NCBI RefSeq assembly: GCF_000956465.1
Contig: NZ_JYJA01000039.1
Span: 62,001 to 126,000 of the forward strand
Source: Microbacterium trichothecenolyticum
GTDB taxonomy: Bacteria > Actinomycetota > Actinomycetes > Actinomycetales > Microbacteriaceae
Direction of reading: 5' to 3'
DNA length: 64,000 nt
Below, in pieces: positions 17,426 through 24,893 of this stretch. The notes beneath the pieces are model-generated. The model was given only the letters and a program-made list of their open reading frames with translations. It was not told where the DNA came from and made no database searches. The translations under genes were made by a program, and so were the position numbers. The first letter of the stretch is position 1, and each line of letters starts with the position of its first letter.

Positions 17426-18439
17426 ATGAGCAACGACCTCCGCATCGGCGTCGTCGGCGCCGGCCTCATGGGCGCCGACCACATCGCCCGTATCACGAAC
17501 CGCATCGCCGGCGCCGTCGTCTCGGCCGTCGTCGAGCCCGACCAGGGCCGGGCCACCGCTGCCGCTGCGAACGCCCCCGGCGCACAGACGTTCGCCCGCA
17601 TCAAGGACGCGATCGCGGCCGACGCCGTCGACGCCGTGCTCATCGCCGTCCCGGGGCAGTTCCACGCCCCGGTGCTGGTGCCGGCGCTCAAGGCGCGCCT
17701 GCCGATCCTCTGCGAGAAGCCGCTCACGCCCGACTCGACGAGCTCGTGGGAGATCCTCGAGCTCGAGCAGAAGCTCGACAAGCCGCACATCCAGGTCGGC
17801 TTCATGCGGCGCTTCGACCCCGAGTACGCGGCGCTGCGCGAGCTCATCACCTCCGGCGACAACGGCCACCTCGTCATGCTCCGCGCCGTGCACCGCAACC
17901 CGTCGGTCCCCGACTCGTACACACAGACGATGCTCATCACCGACTCCGTCGTGCACGAGTTCGACGTCGTGCCCTGGCTCGCCGGCTCCACGGTGAAGAG
18001 CGTCGAGGTGAAGTACCCGCGCCGCAACTCGCTGAGCCCCGAGCACCTGCGCGAGCCGATCCTCGTGCTCATGGAGCTCGAGAACGGCGTGCTGGTCGAC
18101 GTCGAGATGAACGTCAGCGTGCAGTTCGGGTACCAGGTCGCCACCGAGGCGGTATTCGAGCGGGGCATCGCCCGCATCGGACAGCCCTCGGGCCTGGAGC
18201 AGTGGCGCGACGGCCGCCTCACCATCGCGGACCACGTGAGCTTCACCACGCGCTTCGCGACGGCGTACGACGAGCAGATCCAGCGCTGGGTGAACGCTGT
18301 CCGTGGCGGCTCGCTCGTCGACGGCCCCAACGCGTGGGACGGCTACCTCGTCGCCCTCGCGTGCGAGGCCGGTGTCAGGGCGCTCGACGGCGGGATCATC
18401 CCGGTCGAGTCGCCGGAACGTCCCGCCTTCTACGCCTGA
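17426..18439 (+). CDS. iolG: Inositol 2-dehydrogenase
   Basis: A 337-residue Gfo/Idh/MocA dehydrogenase that oxidises myo-inositol at C2 with NAD, the first catabolic step. IGVVGAGLMGADHIARI (residues ~7-23) binds NAD, CEKPLTP (~94-100) carries the catalytic-domain Lys, and DSVVHEFDVVPWLAG (~173-187) holds the substrate-site Asp and His. Length agrees with Bacillus IolG. RBS GGAGACGAC. Other Gfo/Idh genes in the window (6321, 25851, 45885, 47785) are more distant from IolG. Confidence 0.92.
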   Translation: MSNDLRIGVVGAGLMGADHIARITNRIAGAVVSAVVEPDQGRATAAAANAPGAQTFARIKDAIAADAVDAVLIAVPGQFHAPVLVPALKARLPILCEKPLTPDSTSSWEILELEQKLDKPHIQVGFMRRFDPEYAALRELITSGDNGHLVMLRAVHRNPSVPDSYTQTMLITDSVVHEFDVVPWLAGSTVKSVEVKYPRRNSLSPEHLREPILVLMELENGVLVDVEMNVSVQFGYQVATEAVFERGIARIGQPSGLEQWRDGRLTIADHVSFTTRFATAYDEQIQRWVNAVRGGSLVDGPNAWDGYLVALACEAGVRALDGGIIPVESPERPAFYA

Positions 18440-18465
18440 CCCCTCGCCACGCCTCAGGAGACACC

Positions 18466-19332
18466 ATGGTTCGCATCGCGATCGACCCCACGCCGTTCCA
18501 TCACGACTACGCGCTGCTCGACTTCCCCGACGTGGCCGCGCGTCTGGGCTACGAGTATCTGTCACTCACACCCCACGCCGACTTCGGGCCGTTCTTCCGG
18601 TACCCGAAGGCGGATGACGCGCTCGTTGCCGCGCTGAAGAAGCGCGCCGCCGACGCCGGCGTCACGATCCCGTCGCTGCTGCCGGTGCAGCGGATCTCGT
18701 GGCCTGAGGAGCAGCTGCGCCTCGCCGCGGTCCGCAACTTCCGCCGCATCATCGAACTCGCGGTGGAACTGGGCGTGCCGGTCATCAACACCGAGTTCTC
18801 GGGCCGTCCAGAGCGTGCGGAGGAGTCGGAGGACGCGTTCTACCGGTCGATGGAGGAACTCCTCCCGATCATCGAGCGCGAGGGCATCACGCTGAACATC
18901 GACCCGCACCCCGACGACTTCGTCGAGGACGGGCTCGAGGCATGGCGCGTGCTGCGCGGGCTCAACTCGAAGGCCGTCGGCTTCGTGTACGTCGCCTCGC
19001 ACACGTTCCACATGGGCGACCGCGCGGCCACGCTGCTTCCCGAGCTCGGCGGTCGCCTCGGCACCGTGTACACGGCCGACACGTTCGATCACCGCCGCTC
19101 GCACGGACTGCGGTACATCTCGAACCCGCCCGGCAACGAGGCCCGCATCCACCAGCACCTGCGCATCGGCGACGGCGACGTCGACTGGGCGGAACTGTTC
19201 GGCACGCTCAAGCAGATCGGCTACCTCGACCGTGACGACGCCCTCATCGTCTCGAACGTGTTCGCCGAGGACGAGGCCGCTGACGAGGTCTCTCGCTTCC
19301 AGCTGCAGCGCCTGCGCGAACTCATCGGCTGA
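18466..19332 (+). CDS. iolH: IolH-like sugar phosphate isomerase/epimerase
   Basis: A 288-residue xylose-isomerase-like TIM barrel. FHHDYALLDFPDVAARLGYEYLSL near the N-terminus, NTEFSGRPE, LNIDPHPDDF and YTADTFDHRRSHGLRYI (metal-site Asp and His) resemble IolH proteins, which occupy the same place after iolG in C. glutamicum. The exact reaction of IolH is not settled. CAGGAGACACC precedes the ATG. A strong hairpin follows its stop codon, which may end the main iol transcript here. Confidence 0.8.
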   Translation: MVRIAIDPTPFHHDYALLDFPDVAARLGYEYLSLTPHADFGPFFRYPKADDALVAALKKRAADAGVTIPSLLPVQRISWPEEQLRLAAVRNFRRIIELAVELGVPVINTEFSGRPERAEESEDAFYRSMEELLPIIEREGITLNIDPHPDDFVEDGLEAWRVLRGLNSKAVGFVYVASHTFHMGDRAATLLPELGGRLGTVYTADTFDHRRSHGLRYISNPPGNEARIHQHLRIGDGDVDWAELFGTLKQIGYLDRDDALIVSNVFAEDEAADEVSRFQLQRLRELIG

Positions 19333-19343
19333 ACCTCCGACGC

Positions 19344-19383
19344 GACGAACACCGACGACGCCTTCGCGCCGTCGGTGTTCGTC
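19344..19383 (+). terminator. Hairpin after iolH
   Basis: GACGAACACCGACG (19344-19357) pairs perfectly with CGTCGGTGTTCGTC (19370-19383), 14 bp with a 12-base loop, followed by GTCTCTCCCT. Likely intrinsic terminator or attenuator before the epimerase gene. Confidence 0.65.
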
Positions 19384-19409
19384 GTCTCTCCCTGAAAGGA
19401 CCCTGCCCC

Positions 19410-20095
19410 GTGCTCAAGCTCTCGATGAACGTCGCGACGACGTTCCACGGCAACATCGTGAACGACATCCGCATCGCGAAGGAGGCCGGGTTCTCCGGCA
19501 TCGAACTGCAGACTCCGAAGCCCTCTCGTTACCTCGACGCCGGGTTCACGCCCGAGTCGCTGCTGCCGCACCTCGAGGGACTCACGGTCACCGGTGTCGG
19601 CGCGGTGCTCGACGCCGAGCGCGACGGATCGGGGCGCGATGACTTCCTGGCCGAGATCGAGCGGCTCTCACACGTCGCCGCCGTGCTCGGCGCCCCGATC
19701 GTGCAGGTGTACACCGGCCCGGTGAGCTGGGACGTCGCAAAGGACTTCCGCGCCGGCCGTCTCGCCGACGACGACCCGCGCTATCGCGGCACTCTCGGCA
19801 GCACGGATGCCGAAGCCCTCTCCGCCGTCGCTCGCAACGTGCGCGCCGCGGCCGACATCGCTGCCGACCACGGTGTCGGGCTCTTCCTCGAGCCCCTGGC
19901 GTGGTCGAACGTCAACCGGCTGTCGCAGGGTCTGCGGATCATCGAAGAGGCCGGCCGCGACAACGTCACGATGTGCGTCGACTTCTGGCACTTCTGGACG
20001 ACGGGCGACACCCTCGAGGAGGTCGCCGCGCTGCCGCGGGAGGTCATCGGCATGGTGCACGTGTGTGACGGGCTGGACCTGGCCGACGGCGCCCG
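19410..20095 (+). pseudogene. Sugar phosphate isomerase/epimerase, 3' end lost
   Basis: The GTG at 19410 behind GAAAGGA opens a TIM-barrel epimerase: LSMNVATTFHGNIVNDIRIA, then IVQVYTGPVSWDV, VGLFLEPLAWSNVNRL and CVDFWHFWTTGDTLEEVA. Family members continue for roughly 60 residues after the MVHVCDGLDL segment (metal-site strand and last two barrel units). Here family resemblance stops at about residue 228 (base ~20093); the frame then runs into an arginine-rich tail and the complement of the transporter gene until 20489. I read this as a truncated gene; whether a shortened product is made is unclear. The coordinates cover only the recognisable part. Confidence 0.7.
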
Positions 20096-20115
20096 CGGTG
20101 TCGCGAGGCGCCGTC
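20085..20115. terminator. Inverted repeat at the truncated epimerase / transporter junction
   Basis: GACGGCGCC (20085-20093) and GGCGCCGTC (20107-20115) are perfect complements with a 13-base loop, 14 bases beyond the transporter stop on the minus strand. It can act as the transporter terminator and lies at the point where epimerase homology ends. Confidence 0.5.
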
Positions 20116-20128
20116 GTCGTGGAGCGGG

Positions 20129-21571
20129 TCAGGCGCCGAGTCGCTCGCGCCGGGGGACGGTGCGGATCGCCTGGGTGCGGAAGTCCTCCTCGAGGCGCTC
20201 GAGCGAACGGCCCTTGGTCTCGGGGACGGCGCGCCACACGAAGAAGAACGAGAGGGCGTTGATCGCGGCGAAGACCAGGAAGGTCGGGGTGGAGCCGATC
20301 GCCTCGACGATCTGCGGGAAGACGAACGAGATGAAGGCGTTCACGGTCCACAGTACGAACACGGCCAGGCCCATCGCGAGGCCGCGGATCGCGAGCGGGA
20401 AGATCTCGCTGAGCATCAGCCACACGCCGGTGCCGATGAACGCCTGCACGAAGGCGACGAAGAGCATCATTCCCGCGAGGATCGTGTAGCTCGTGGCATC
20501 CGACTCGGGAAGCGTGAAAAGGAACGCGAGGAGCAGTTGCGAACCGACCACGCCGCCGAAGCCGATCATCAGCATGACGCGGCGGGGAACGAACCCGAGG
20601 AGCCAGATGCCGACGATCGTCATGACGACGCTCGTGACGCCCACGCCGATCGTCGCGATGAGCGCGGCCTGCTCGCCGAGACCGGAGGCGGTCAGGATGC
20701 TGGGCGCGTAGTAGTTGACCGTGTTGATGCCGGTGGCCTGCTGAACGGCCGCGAGGCCGAAGCCGATGTAGAGGAGGCGGCGCATCCAGCGGTTGTCGCG
20801 CAGCGCGTGCCACGCGTGCTTGCGGCTGTCGCCCTCGGCCTTGGCCGTCGCGACGATGTCGGCGACCTCGACCTCGACCTGTTCGGGGCTGCGGCTGAGG
20901 GTCAGCACCTGACGCGCCTCGTCGACGCGGCCGCGGGCACCGAACCATCGCGGTGACTCGGGCAGCAGGAACATGCCGATGAGCAGGACGACGGCCGGGA
21001 TCGCCGCGACGCCGAGCATGATGCGCCAGACGTGCGCGTCCTCGATCGTGACGGCCAGCAGGGCGTTGATCGCGAAGGCCAGCATCTGGCCGGTCACGAT
21101 CATGAGCTCGTTGATGGTGACCATGCGGCCGCGCCGCTCAGCGGGCGCCATCTCGGCGAGGTAGAGCGGGCACGCGACGGCCGCCGCCCCCACCCCGAAG
21201 CCGAGGATGATGCGCGCGGCGACCATCAGTGCGACGTTGGGCGCCAGGGCGCAGCCCAGAGCGCCGACGAGGAAGATGACGGCGCAGACGATGAGGCTGT
21301 TCTTGCGGCCGAGCCAGTCTGCGATCCGGCCGCCGAGCAGTGCACCGAACGCGGCGCCCGGGAACAGCAGCGAGCTGACGACCCAGGCCTCCTGCGCCGT
21401 CGTCATGGCGAGGTCGTCGCGCATGTAGAGCAATGCGCCGGAGATGACGCCGGTGTCGTAGCCGAAGAGCAGGCCGCCGAGGGTCGAGATGACCGTCAGC
21501 CGGATGAGGAAGCCCTTGCCGGCGGTACCGCCGACTCGGGCGGTGCGGGAGGGGGAGCTGGTATGCGACAC
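20129..21571 (-). CDS. MFS sugar transporter, probable myo-inositol/proton symporter (IolT-like)
   Basis: A 480-residue, 12-helix permease of the sugar-porter family. GGLLFGYDTGVISGALLYM in helix 1, RIADWLGRKNSLI loop motif between helices 2-3, PLYLAEMAPAERRGRMVTINELMIVTGQ in quoted parts after helix 5, the PESPRW motif before the central loop, QQATGINTVNYYAP in helix 7 and PETKGRSLE at the end are all present. The GTG at 21571 is chosen because AAGGAG lies eight bases upstream; an ATG thirteen codons earlier lacks an RBS. The shared operator at 21626 makes inositol the likely substrate. Confidence 0.9.
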   Translation of the reverse strand: MSHTSSPSRTARVGGTAGKGFLIRLTVISTLGGLLFGYDTGVISGALLYMRDDLAMTTAQEAWVVSSLLFPGAAFGALLGGRIADWLGRKNSLIVCAVIFLVGALGCALAPNVALMVAARIILGFGVGAAAVACPLYLAEMAPAERRGRMVTINELMIVTGQMLAFAINALLAVTIEDAHVWRIMLGVAAIPAVVLLIGMFLLPESPRWFGARGRVDEARQVLTLSRSPEQVEVEVADIVATAKAEGDSRKHAWHALRDNRWMRRLLYIGFGLAAVQQATGINTVNYYAPSILTASGLGEQAALIATIGVGVTSVVMTIVGIWLLGFVPRRVMLMIGFGGVVGSQLLLAFLFTLPESDATSYTILAGMMLFVAFVQAFIGTGVWLMLSEIFPLAIRGLAMGLAVFVLWTVNAFISFVFPQIVEAIGSTPTFLVFAAINALSFFFVWRAVPETKGRSLERLEEDFRTQAIRTVPRRERLGA

Positions 21572-21625
21572 GGGGACGCTCCTTTGCGTGAGTCGATCGT
21601 AGGCGGACACTGCCTGGCTTACTAT

Positions 21626-21637
21626 TTGTCAGGACAT
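21626..21637 (-). promoter_or_regulatory. Inositol-regulon operator at the transporter promoter
   Basis: TTGTCAGGACAT differs from the iolC operator only in the last base. It lies 55 bases upstream of the transporter start and is the second member of a three-promoter set. Confidence 0.72.
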
Positions 21638-21678
21638 ACTGTCATAAGGATGAGGGATGTACAAGGCCGTGATCGAGA

Positions 21679-21719
21679 TTGACGAGCGGGTCAAGGATAA
21701 TGTAAGAATGTCAGGACAA
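21679..21719 (+). promoter_or_regulatory. Promoter and operator of the tautomerase-transaldolase operon
   Basis: TTGACG (21679-21684), 18 bases, TAAGAA (21703-21708); the operator ATGTCAGGACAA (21708-21719) overlaps the start-site region. The arrangement copies that of the iolC promoter. Confidence 0.7.
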
Positions 21720-21743
21720 AGTTATTCCCCTCAAGGAGACCTC

Positions 21744-22160
21744 ATGCCTCTCGTTCGCATCGACCACAGCGACGCCCGCACCAACTCGGCCGAGATCGCC
21801 GGCGCCATCCACGACGCGATCGTCGCGGTCTACGGCATCCCGGTCCGCGACCGCTTCCAGGTGATCACCGCCCGCCCGGGCGCCACGATCGTCGCCGAGG
21901 ACGCCGGCCTCGGCTTCGACCGGACCGACCCCGTGATCATCCAGATCTTCACGCAGCGCGGTCGCACCGACGAGACGAAGCAGGAACTGTACGCCGAGAT
22001 CGCCACGCGCTTGGCCGCGGTGGGTGTCGACGGTGAGGACGTCTTCATCGGCTACGTCGAGAACGGCCCCCAGGACTGGTCGTTCGGCTTCGGCCGTGCC
22101 CAGTACATGACGGGCGAACTCGCCGTGCCGGCAGCCAAGCCCGCGGCCGTCCGGGTCTGA
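21744..22160 (+). CDS. Tautomerase-family protein
   Basis: A 138-residue protein starting at ATG 21744 behind AAGGAG. After removal of Met the N-terminus is PLVRID, supplying the catalytic Pro1 that defines the tautomerase superfamily. The size and the GIPVRDRFQVITARP and DDPVIIQIFTQRGRT-like segments fit the Tautomerase_2 (YusQ/RdmB-type) subgroup, duplicated beta-alpha-beta units. The operator upstream is shared with the inositol genes, and the transaldolase follows 11 bases later. Substrate unknown; an enol-keto step on an inositol-derived keto acid is a guess. Confidence 0.85.
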   Translation: MPLVRIDHSDARTNSAEIAGAIHDAIVAVYGIPVRDRFQVITARPGATIVAEDAGLGFDRTDPVIIQIFTQRGRTDETKQELYAEIATRLAAVGVDGEDVFIGYVENGPQDWSFGFGRAQYMTGELAVPAAKPAAVRV

Positions 22161-22171
22161 GGAGCGCGACG

Positions 22172-23254
22172 ATGACTCTGGTGACGGATGCCCCGGCCCG
22201 CCCCTTCGCGCAGGCTGCCGAGCGGTTCCCGACCGTGCTGTGGAACGACTCGGCCGACCCCGAGGAGCTCCGCCGCTCGATCGCGCTCGGCGCGGTCGGA
22301 GCCACATGCAACCCGGTGATCGCGCTGACGGCGATCCGCAATCACCCCGACGTCTGGACGCCGCGCCTCCAGGAGCTCGCGGCCGAGCATCCGACCTGGG
22401 GCGAGTCCGAGCTCGGCTGGCAAGCCGTCAGGGAGCTCTCGATCGAGGCCGCACGCCAGCTCGAGCCGGCGTTCGCCGCGAGCGGCGGTCGTGACGGCCG
22501 CCTGTCGATCCAGACCGATCCCCGCCTGCACCGCGACGTCGACGCGCTCGTCGCGCAGGCCGTCGAGTTCTCGCAGCTGGCCGAGAACATCATCGTCAAG
22601 ATCCCGGCGACCGCGACGGGCATCGCTGCGATGGAGGAGGCCGCATTCCGGGGCGTCAGCATCAACGCGACGCTGAGCTTCACCGTGCCGCAGGCTGTCG
22701 CCGTCGGCGAGGCGCTCGAGCGTGCACTGGACCGCCGCGGGGAGGCCGGGCTGCCCGAGCGGGAGTTCGGCCACGTCGTGACGATCATGGGCGGGCGCCT
22801 CGACGACTGGCTCAAGGCGTGGACGGCGAAGAACCGCATCCTCACGACGCCGGGCTCGCTCGACTGGGCCGGCGTCGCTGCGCTCAAGAAGGCGCACGCG
22901 GTGTTCCGGGAGCGCGGCTTCCGCAGCCGCATCCTGTCGGCGGCGTTCCGCAACCATCTGCAGTGGTCGGAGCTCGTCGGGGGAGACCTCGTGGTCTCGC
23001 CCCCCTTCGACTGGCAGCATCGCATCGACGCGAACGGCATCCCCGCCGAGGATCGCATCTCCGAACCCGTGCCGGCGGAGATCCTCGACGAGCTCACCTC
23101 TCTCAGCGAGTTCCGCCGCGCCCACGACGTCGACGGCATGCGTCCCGACGAGTTCGCCGACTTCGGCGCCGCCCGCAACACGCTGCGCCAGTTCCTCGAC
23201 GCCGATGCGCAGCTCGACGCGCTGGTGCGCGACATCCTCGTCCCCGCGGCCTGA
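22172..23254 (+). CDS. Transaldolase-family protein
   Basis: A 360-residue class I aldolase-type TIM barrel. NDSADPEELRRSI and GATCNPVIALTAI match the first strands, LSIQTDPRLHRD the second, IIVKIPATATGIAAMEEA includes the Schiff-base-type Lys region, and INATLSFTVPQAVAVGEAL continues the barrel. It is not the pentose-phosphate transaldolase context (no transketolase or zwf nearby). The gene is co-transcribed with the tautomerase under the inositol operator, so it may cleave or transfer a C3 unit from an inositol- or deoxy-sugar derivative. Family firm, substrate unknown. Confidence 0.85.
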   Translation: MTLVTDAPARPFAQAAERFPTVLWNDSADPEELRRSIALGAVGATCNPVIALTAIRNHPDVWTPRLQELAAEHPTWGESELGWQAVRELSIEAARQLEPAFAASGGRDGRLSIQTDPRLHRDVDALVAQAVEFSQLAENIIVKIPATATGIAAMEEAAFRGVSINATLSFTVPQAVAVGEALERALDRRGEAGLPEREFGHVVTIMGGRLDDWLKAWTAKNRILTTPGSLDWAGVAALKKAHAVFRERGFRSRILSAAFRNHLQWSELVGGDLVVSPPFDWQHRIDANGIPAEDRISEPVPAEILDELTSLSEFRRAHDVDGMRPDEFADFGAARNTLRQFLDADAQLDALVRDILVPAA

Positions 23255-23257
23255 GAT

Positions 23258-23321
23258 CCGTCCGGCCGGCGCCCGACAGTCCGTCCGGCCGGGCGCCCGA
23301 CAGTCCGTCCGGCCGGGCGCA
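23258..23321. repeat. Short tandem repeat, 2.7 copies of 24 bp
   Basis: Copies at 23258-23280 (23 bp, one G missing), 23281-23304 (24 bp) and 23305-23321 (partial), each starting CCGTCCGGCCG. The unit contains GGGCGCCC and GGCCGG palindromes, so the array can fold; it lies right after the transaldolase stop and may work as a terminator. Confidence 0.8.
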
Positions 23322-23395
23322 CTTAATACGACTGTCCGAGCCTTCCCCCGTGGGTAGCCTGAGGCGACCCACCTCGCACCGAAGGGAGTCCGGGC

Positions 23396-24673
23396 ATGGC
23401 AGGCTGGCGCATCCGCGACTATCACGCCGACGACGTCGACGGCATCCTGCGGCTCTGGGAGCAGGTCACCGCGGAGGGTGTCGAGCCGGTCTACAGCCTC
23501 TCCGAAGTGCTGGCGTCGTGCGCGAAGGACCACGCGGTGGTCGCCGTCGTCGGCGAGCAGATCGTCGGTGCCGCGATCGGCCGTGCCGCGCACGCGCAGG
23601 GCTGGGTCGTCTTCCTCGCCACCGCGTCGCATGTGCGCGGCATGGGCATCGGCTCGTCGCTCCTCGCCGCGCTCGAGGCGCGCATGGCGCCGCAGGGCAT
23701 CTCCAAGCTCTCCGCACTCATGCCGGCAGCTGAGACCAAGATGGGTGCATTCCTGCACCAGGGGTTCGCGCTCAAGCAGGACCTCCACTATTTCGAGCGG
23801 CACATCCCGGTGCAGCGGGAGGAGCTCAAGCGTCTCGCCGAGCTCGGCGGACGCGTACTGCCGCGCGGACTCTGGGACGCCGTGGGCGGGATGAACACCG
23901 AGAAGGAGCTGCTCGAGCGGCGAGTCGTCCTTCCGCTGGCGCAGTCCGAGCTCGCCGAGCGCTTCGGGGTCGTGCCACCGCGGGCGATCGTGCTGTTCGG
24001 TCCGCCCGGCACCGGCAAGACGACGTTCGCCAAGGCGATCGCCTCGCGCCTGGAGTGGTCGTTCGTCGAGGTGTTCCCGTCCCGCCTGGCCTCGCACCCG
24101 GGTGGACTCGCCGGCGCACTGCGCGAGACCTTCGCCACCATCGCCGAACTCGAGCACGCGGTGGTCTTCATCGACGAGGTCGAGGAGATCGCCTCGCACC
24201 GCCAGGGTGAGCCGCCGTCGCCCACACAGGGCGTCACGAACGAGCTGCTCAAGATCATCCCCGCCTTCCGCGAGCAGCCCGGACGCCTCCTGATCTGCGC
24301 GACGAATTTCATCAGGTCATTGGATGCGGCGTTCCTCCGCCACGGCCGCTTCGACTACGTGATCCCGATCGGCCTTCCCGACGAGCAGGCGCGCGATGCG
24401 ATCTGGCGCCGGTACATCCCGGAGGCCGCCGTCGGGATCGACGTGCCGGAGCTGGTCGCCATGACCGACGGCTTCTCGCCTGCCGACATCGAGTTCGCCG
24501 CTCGCAAGGCATCGCAGTCCGCGCTCGAGAACGCCGTGGACTCGGGCGCCGACGAACCCGCGGGTCCGTTCATGGACGACTACACGGCCGCGATCGCCGG
24601 AACGCGTGCCACAGTGTCGGCGCGGGTCGCCGCCGACTTCCTGGAGGACATCGAGACGGTCGGCCGGCTGTAG
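23396..24673 (+). CDS. GNAT acetyltransferase fused to an AAA+ ATPase
   Basis: A 425-residue two-domain protein. Residues 1-~140 are a GNAT N-acetyltransferase fold: WRIRDYHADDVDGILRLW, then FLATASHVRGMGIGSSLLAAL with the acetyl-CoA-binding R-x2-G-x-G/A pattern. Residues ~165-425 are a AAA+ ATPase of the classical (katanin/FtsH/proteasomal) type: Walker A GPPGTGKTTF with Lys208, Walker B VVFIDEVEE, a CATNF sensor-1 and a FLRHGRFDY arginine-finger region. ATG follows GAAGGGAG. Single gene between the repeat and the riboswitch. Probably an ATP-driven remodeller linked to acetylation; targets unknown. Confidence 0.85.
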   Translation: MAGWRIRDYHADDVDGILRLWEQVTAEGVEPVYSLSEVLASCAKDHAVVAVVGEQIVGAAIGRAAHAQGWVVFLATASHVRGMGIGSSLLAALEARMAPQGISKLSALMPAAETKMGAFLHQGFALKQDLHYFERHIPVQREELKRLAELGGRVLPRGLWDAVGGMNTEKELLERRVVLPLAQSELAERFGVVPPRAIVLFGPPGTGKTTFAKAIASRLEWSFVEVFPSRLASHPGGLAGALRETFATIAELEHAVVFIDEVEEIASHRQGEPPSPTQGVTNELLKIIPAFREQPGRLLICATNFIRSLDAAFLRHGRFDYVIPIGLPDEQARDAIWRRYIPEAAVGIDVPELVAMTDGFSPADIEFAARKASQSALENAVDSGADEPAGPFMDDYTAAIAGTRATVSARVAADFLEDIETVGRL

Positions 24674-24744
24674 GCGAATCGATCAATCAGCTGGGAGTGC
24701 CGGCGGCGGGATCGCTGACGACCGGTAAGGCCGCGAGCTGACCT

Positions 24745-24750
24745 TAGGCT
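24745..24750 (+). promoter_or_regulatory. -10 element of the riboswitch transcript
   Basis: TAGGCT at 24745-24750 would place the start site at about 24757, just before the riboswitch P1 stem. No clear -35 is seen. Confidence 0.5.
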
Positions 24751-24756
24751 GGTTCG

Positions 24757-24850
24757 CACAAGGGGAGTACTCCCGCCAGCGGCACGCTCGTCACTACGGA
24801 TCCAGCGCCGGATCCCGGGTTGCCGGCCTTTCGGGGCGGAGGAGACCTTG
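24757..24850 (+). ncRNA. Manganese riboswitch, yybP-ykoY family
   Basis: The conserved 5' block ACAAGGGGAGTA (24758-24769) and the 3' block GGAGGAGACCTTGG (24838-24851) bracket the element; CAAGG (24759-24763) pairs with CCTTG (24846-24850) as P1. CGTCACTACGG at 24789-24799 matches the conserved inner arm region, and GATCC/GGATC inside forms a hairpin. These are the marks of the Mn2+-sensing yybP-ykoY aptamer (Rfam RF00080). GGAGAC (24841-24846) can alternatively pair with GTCTCC (24870-24875), a plausible expression switch just ahead of the RBS at 24881. Confidence 0.85.
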
Positions 24851-24893
24851 GCGTTCTTCATCACGCCACGTCTCCCATCCGGAAGGAAACCCC

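Noticed and set aside
20096..20489. Extension of the epimerase reading frame to 359 residues
   Set aside because: The extra part is Arg/Lys-rich and is the complement of the transporter gene; not counted as protein evolved for function.
21657..21743. Longer start (ATG 21657) of the tautomerase
   Set aside because: It would hide the catalytic Pro1 and covers the promoter and operator; ATG 21744 has AAGGAG.
23324..23333. TAATACGACT resembling a T7 promoter
   Set aside because: Only ten bases match; no phage genes nearby; chance similarity.
22052..24199. Minus-strand open frame of 715 codons over transaldolase and GNAT-AAA genes
   Set aside because: Spans two real plus-strand genes and a tandem repeat; composition typical of antisense frames.
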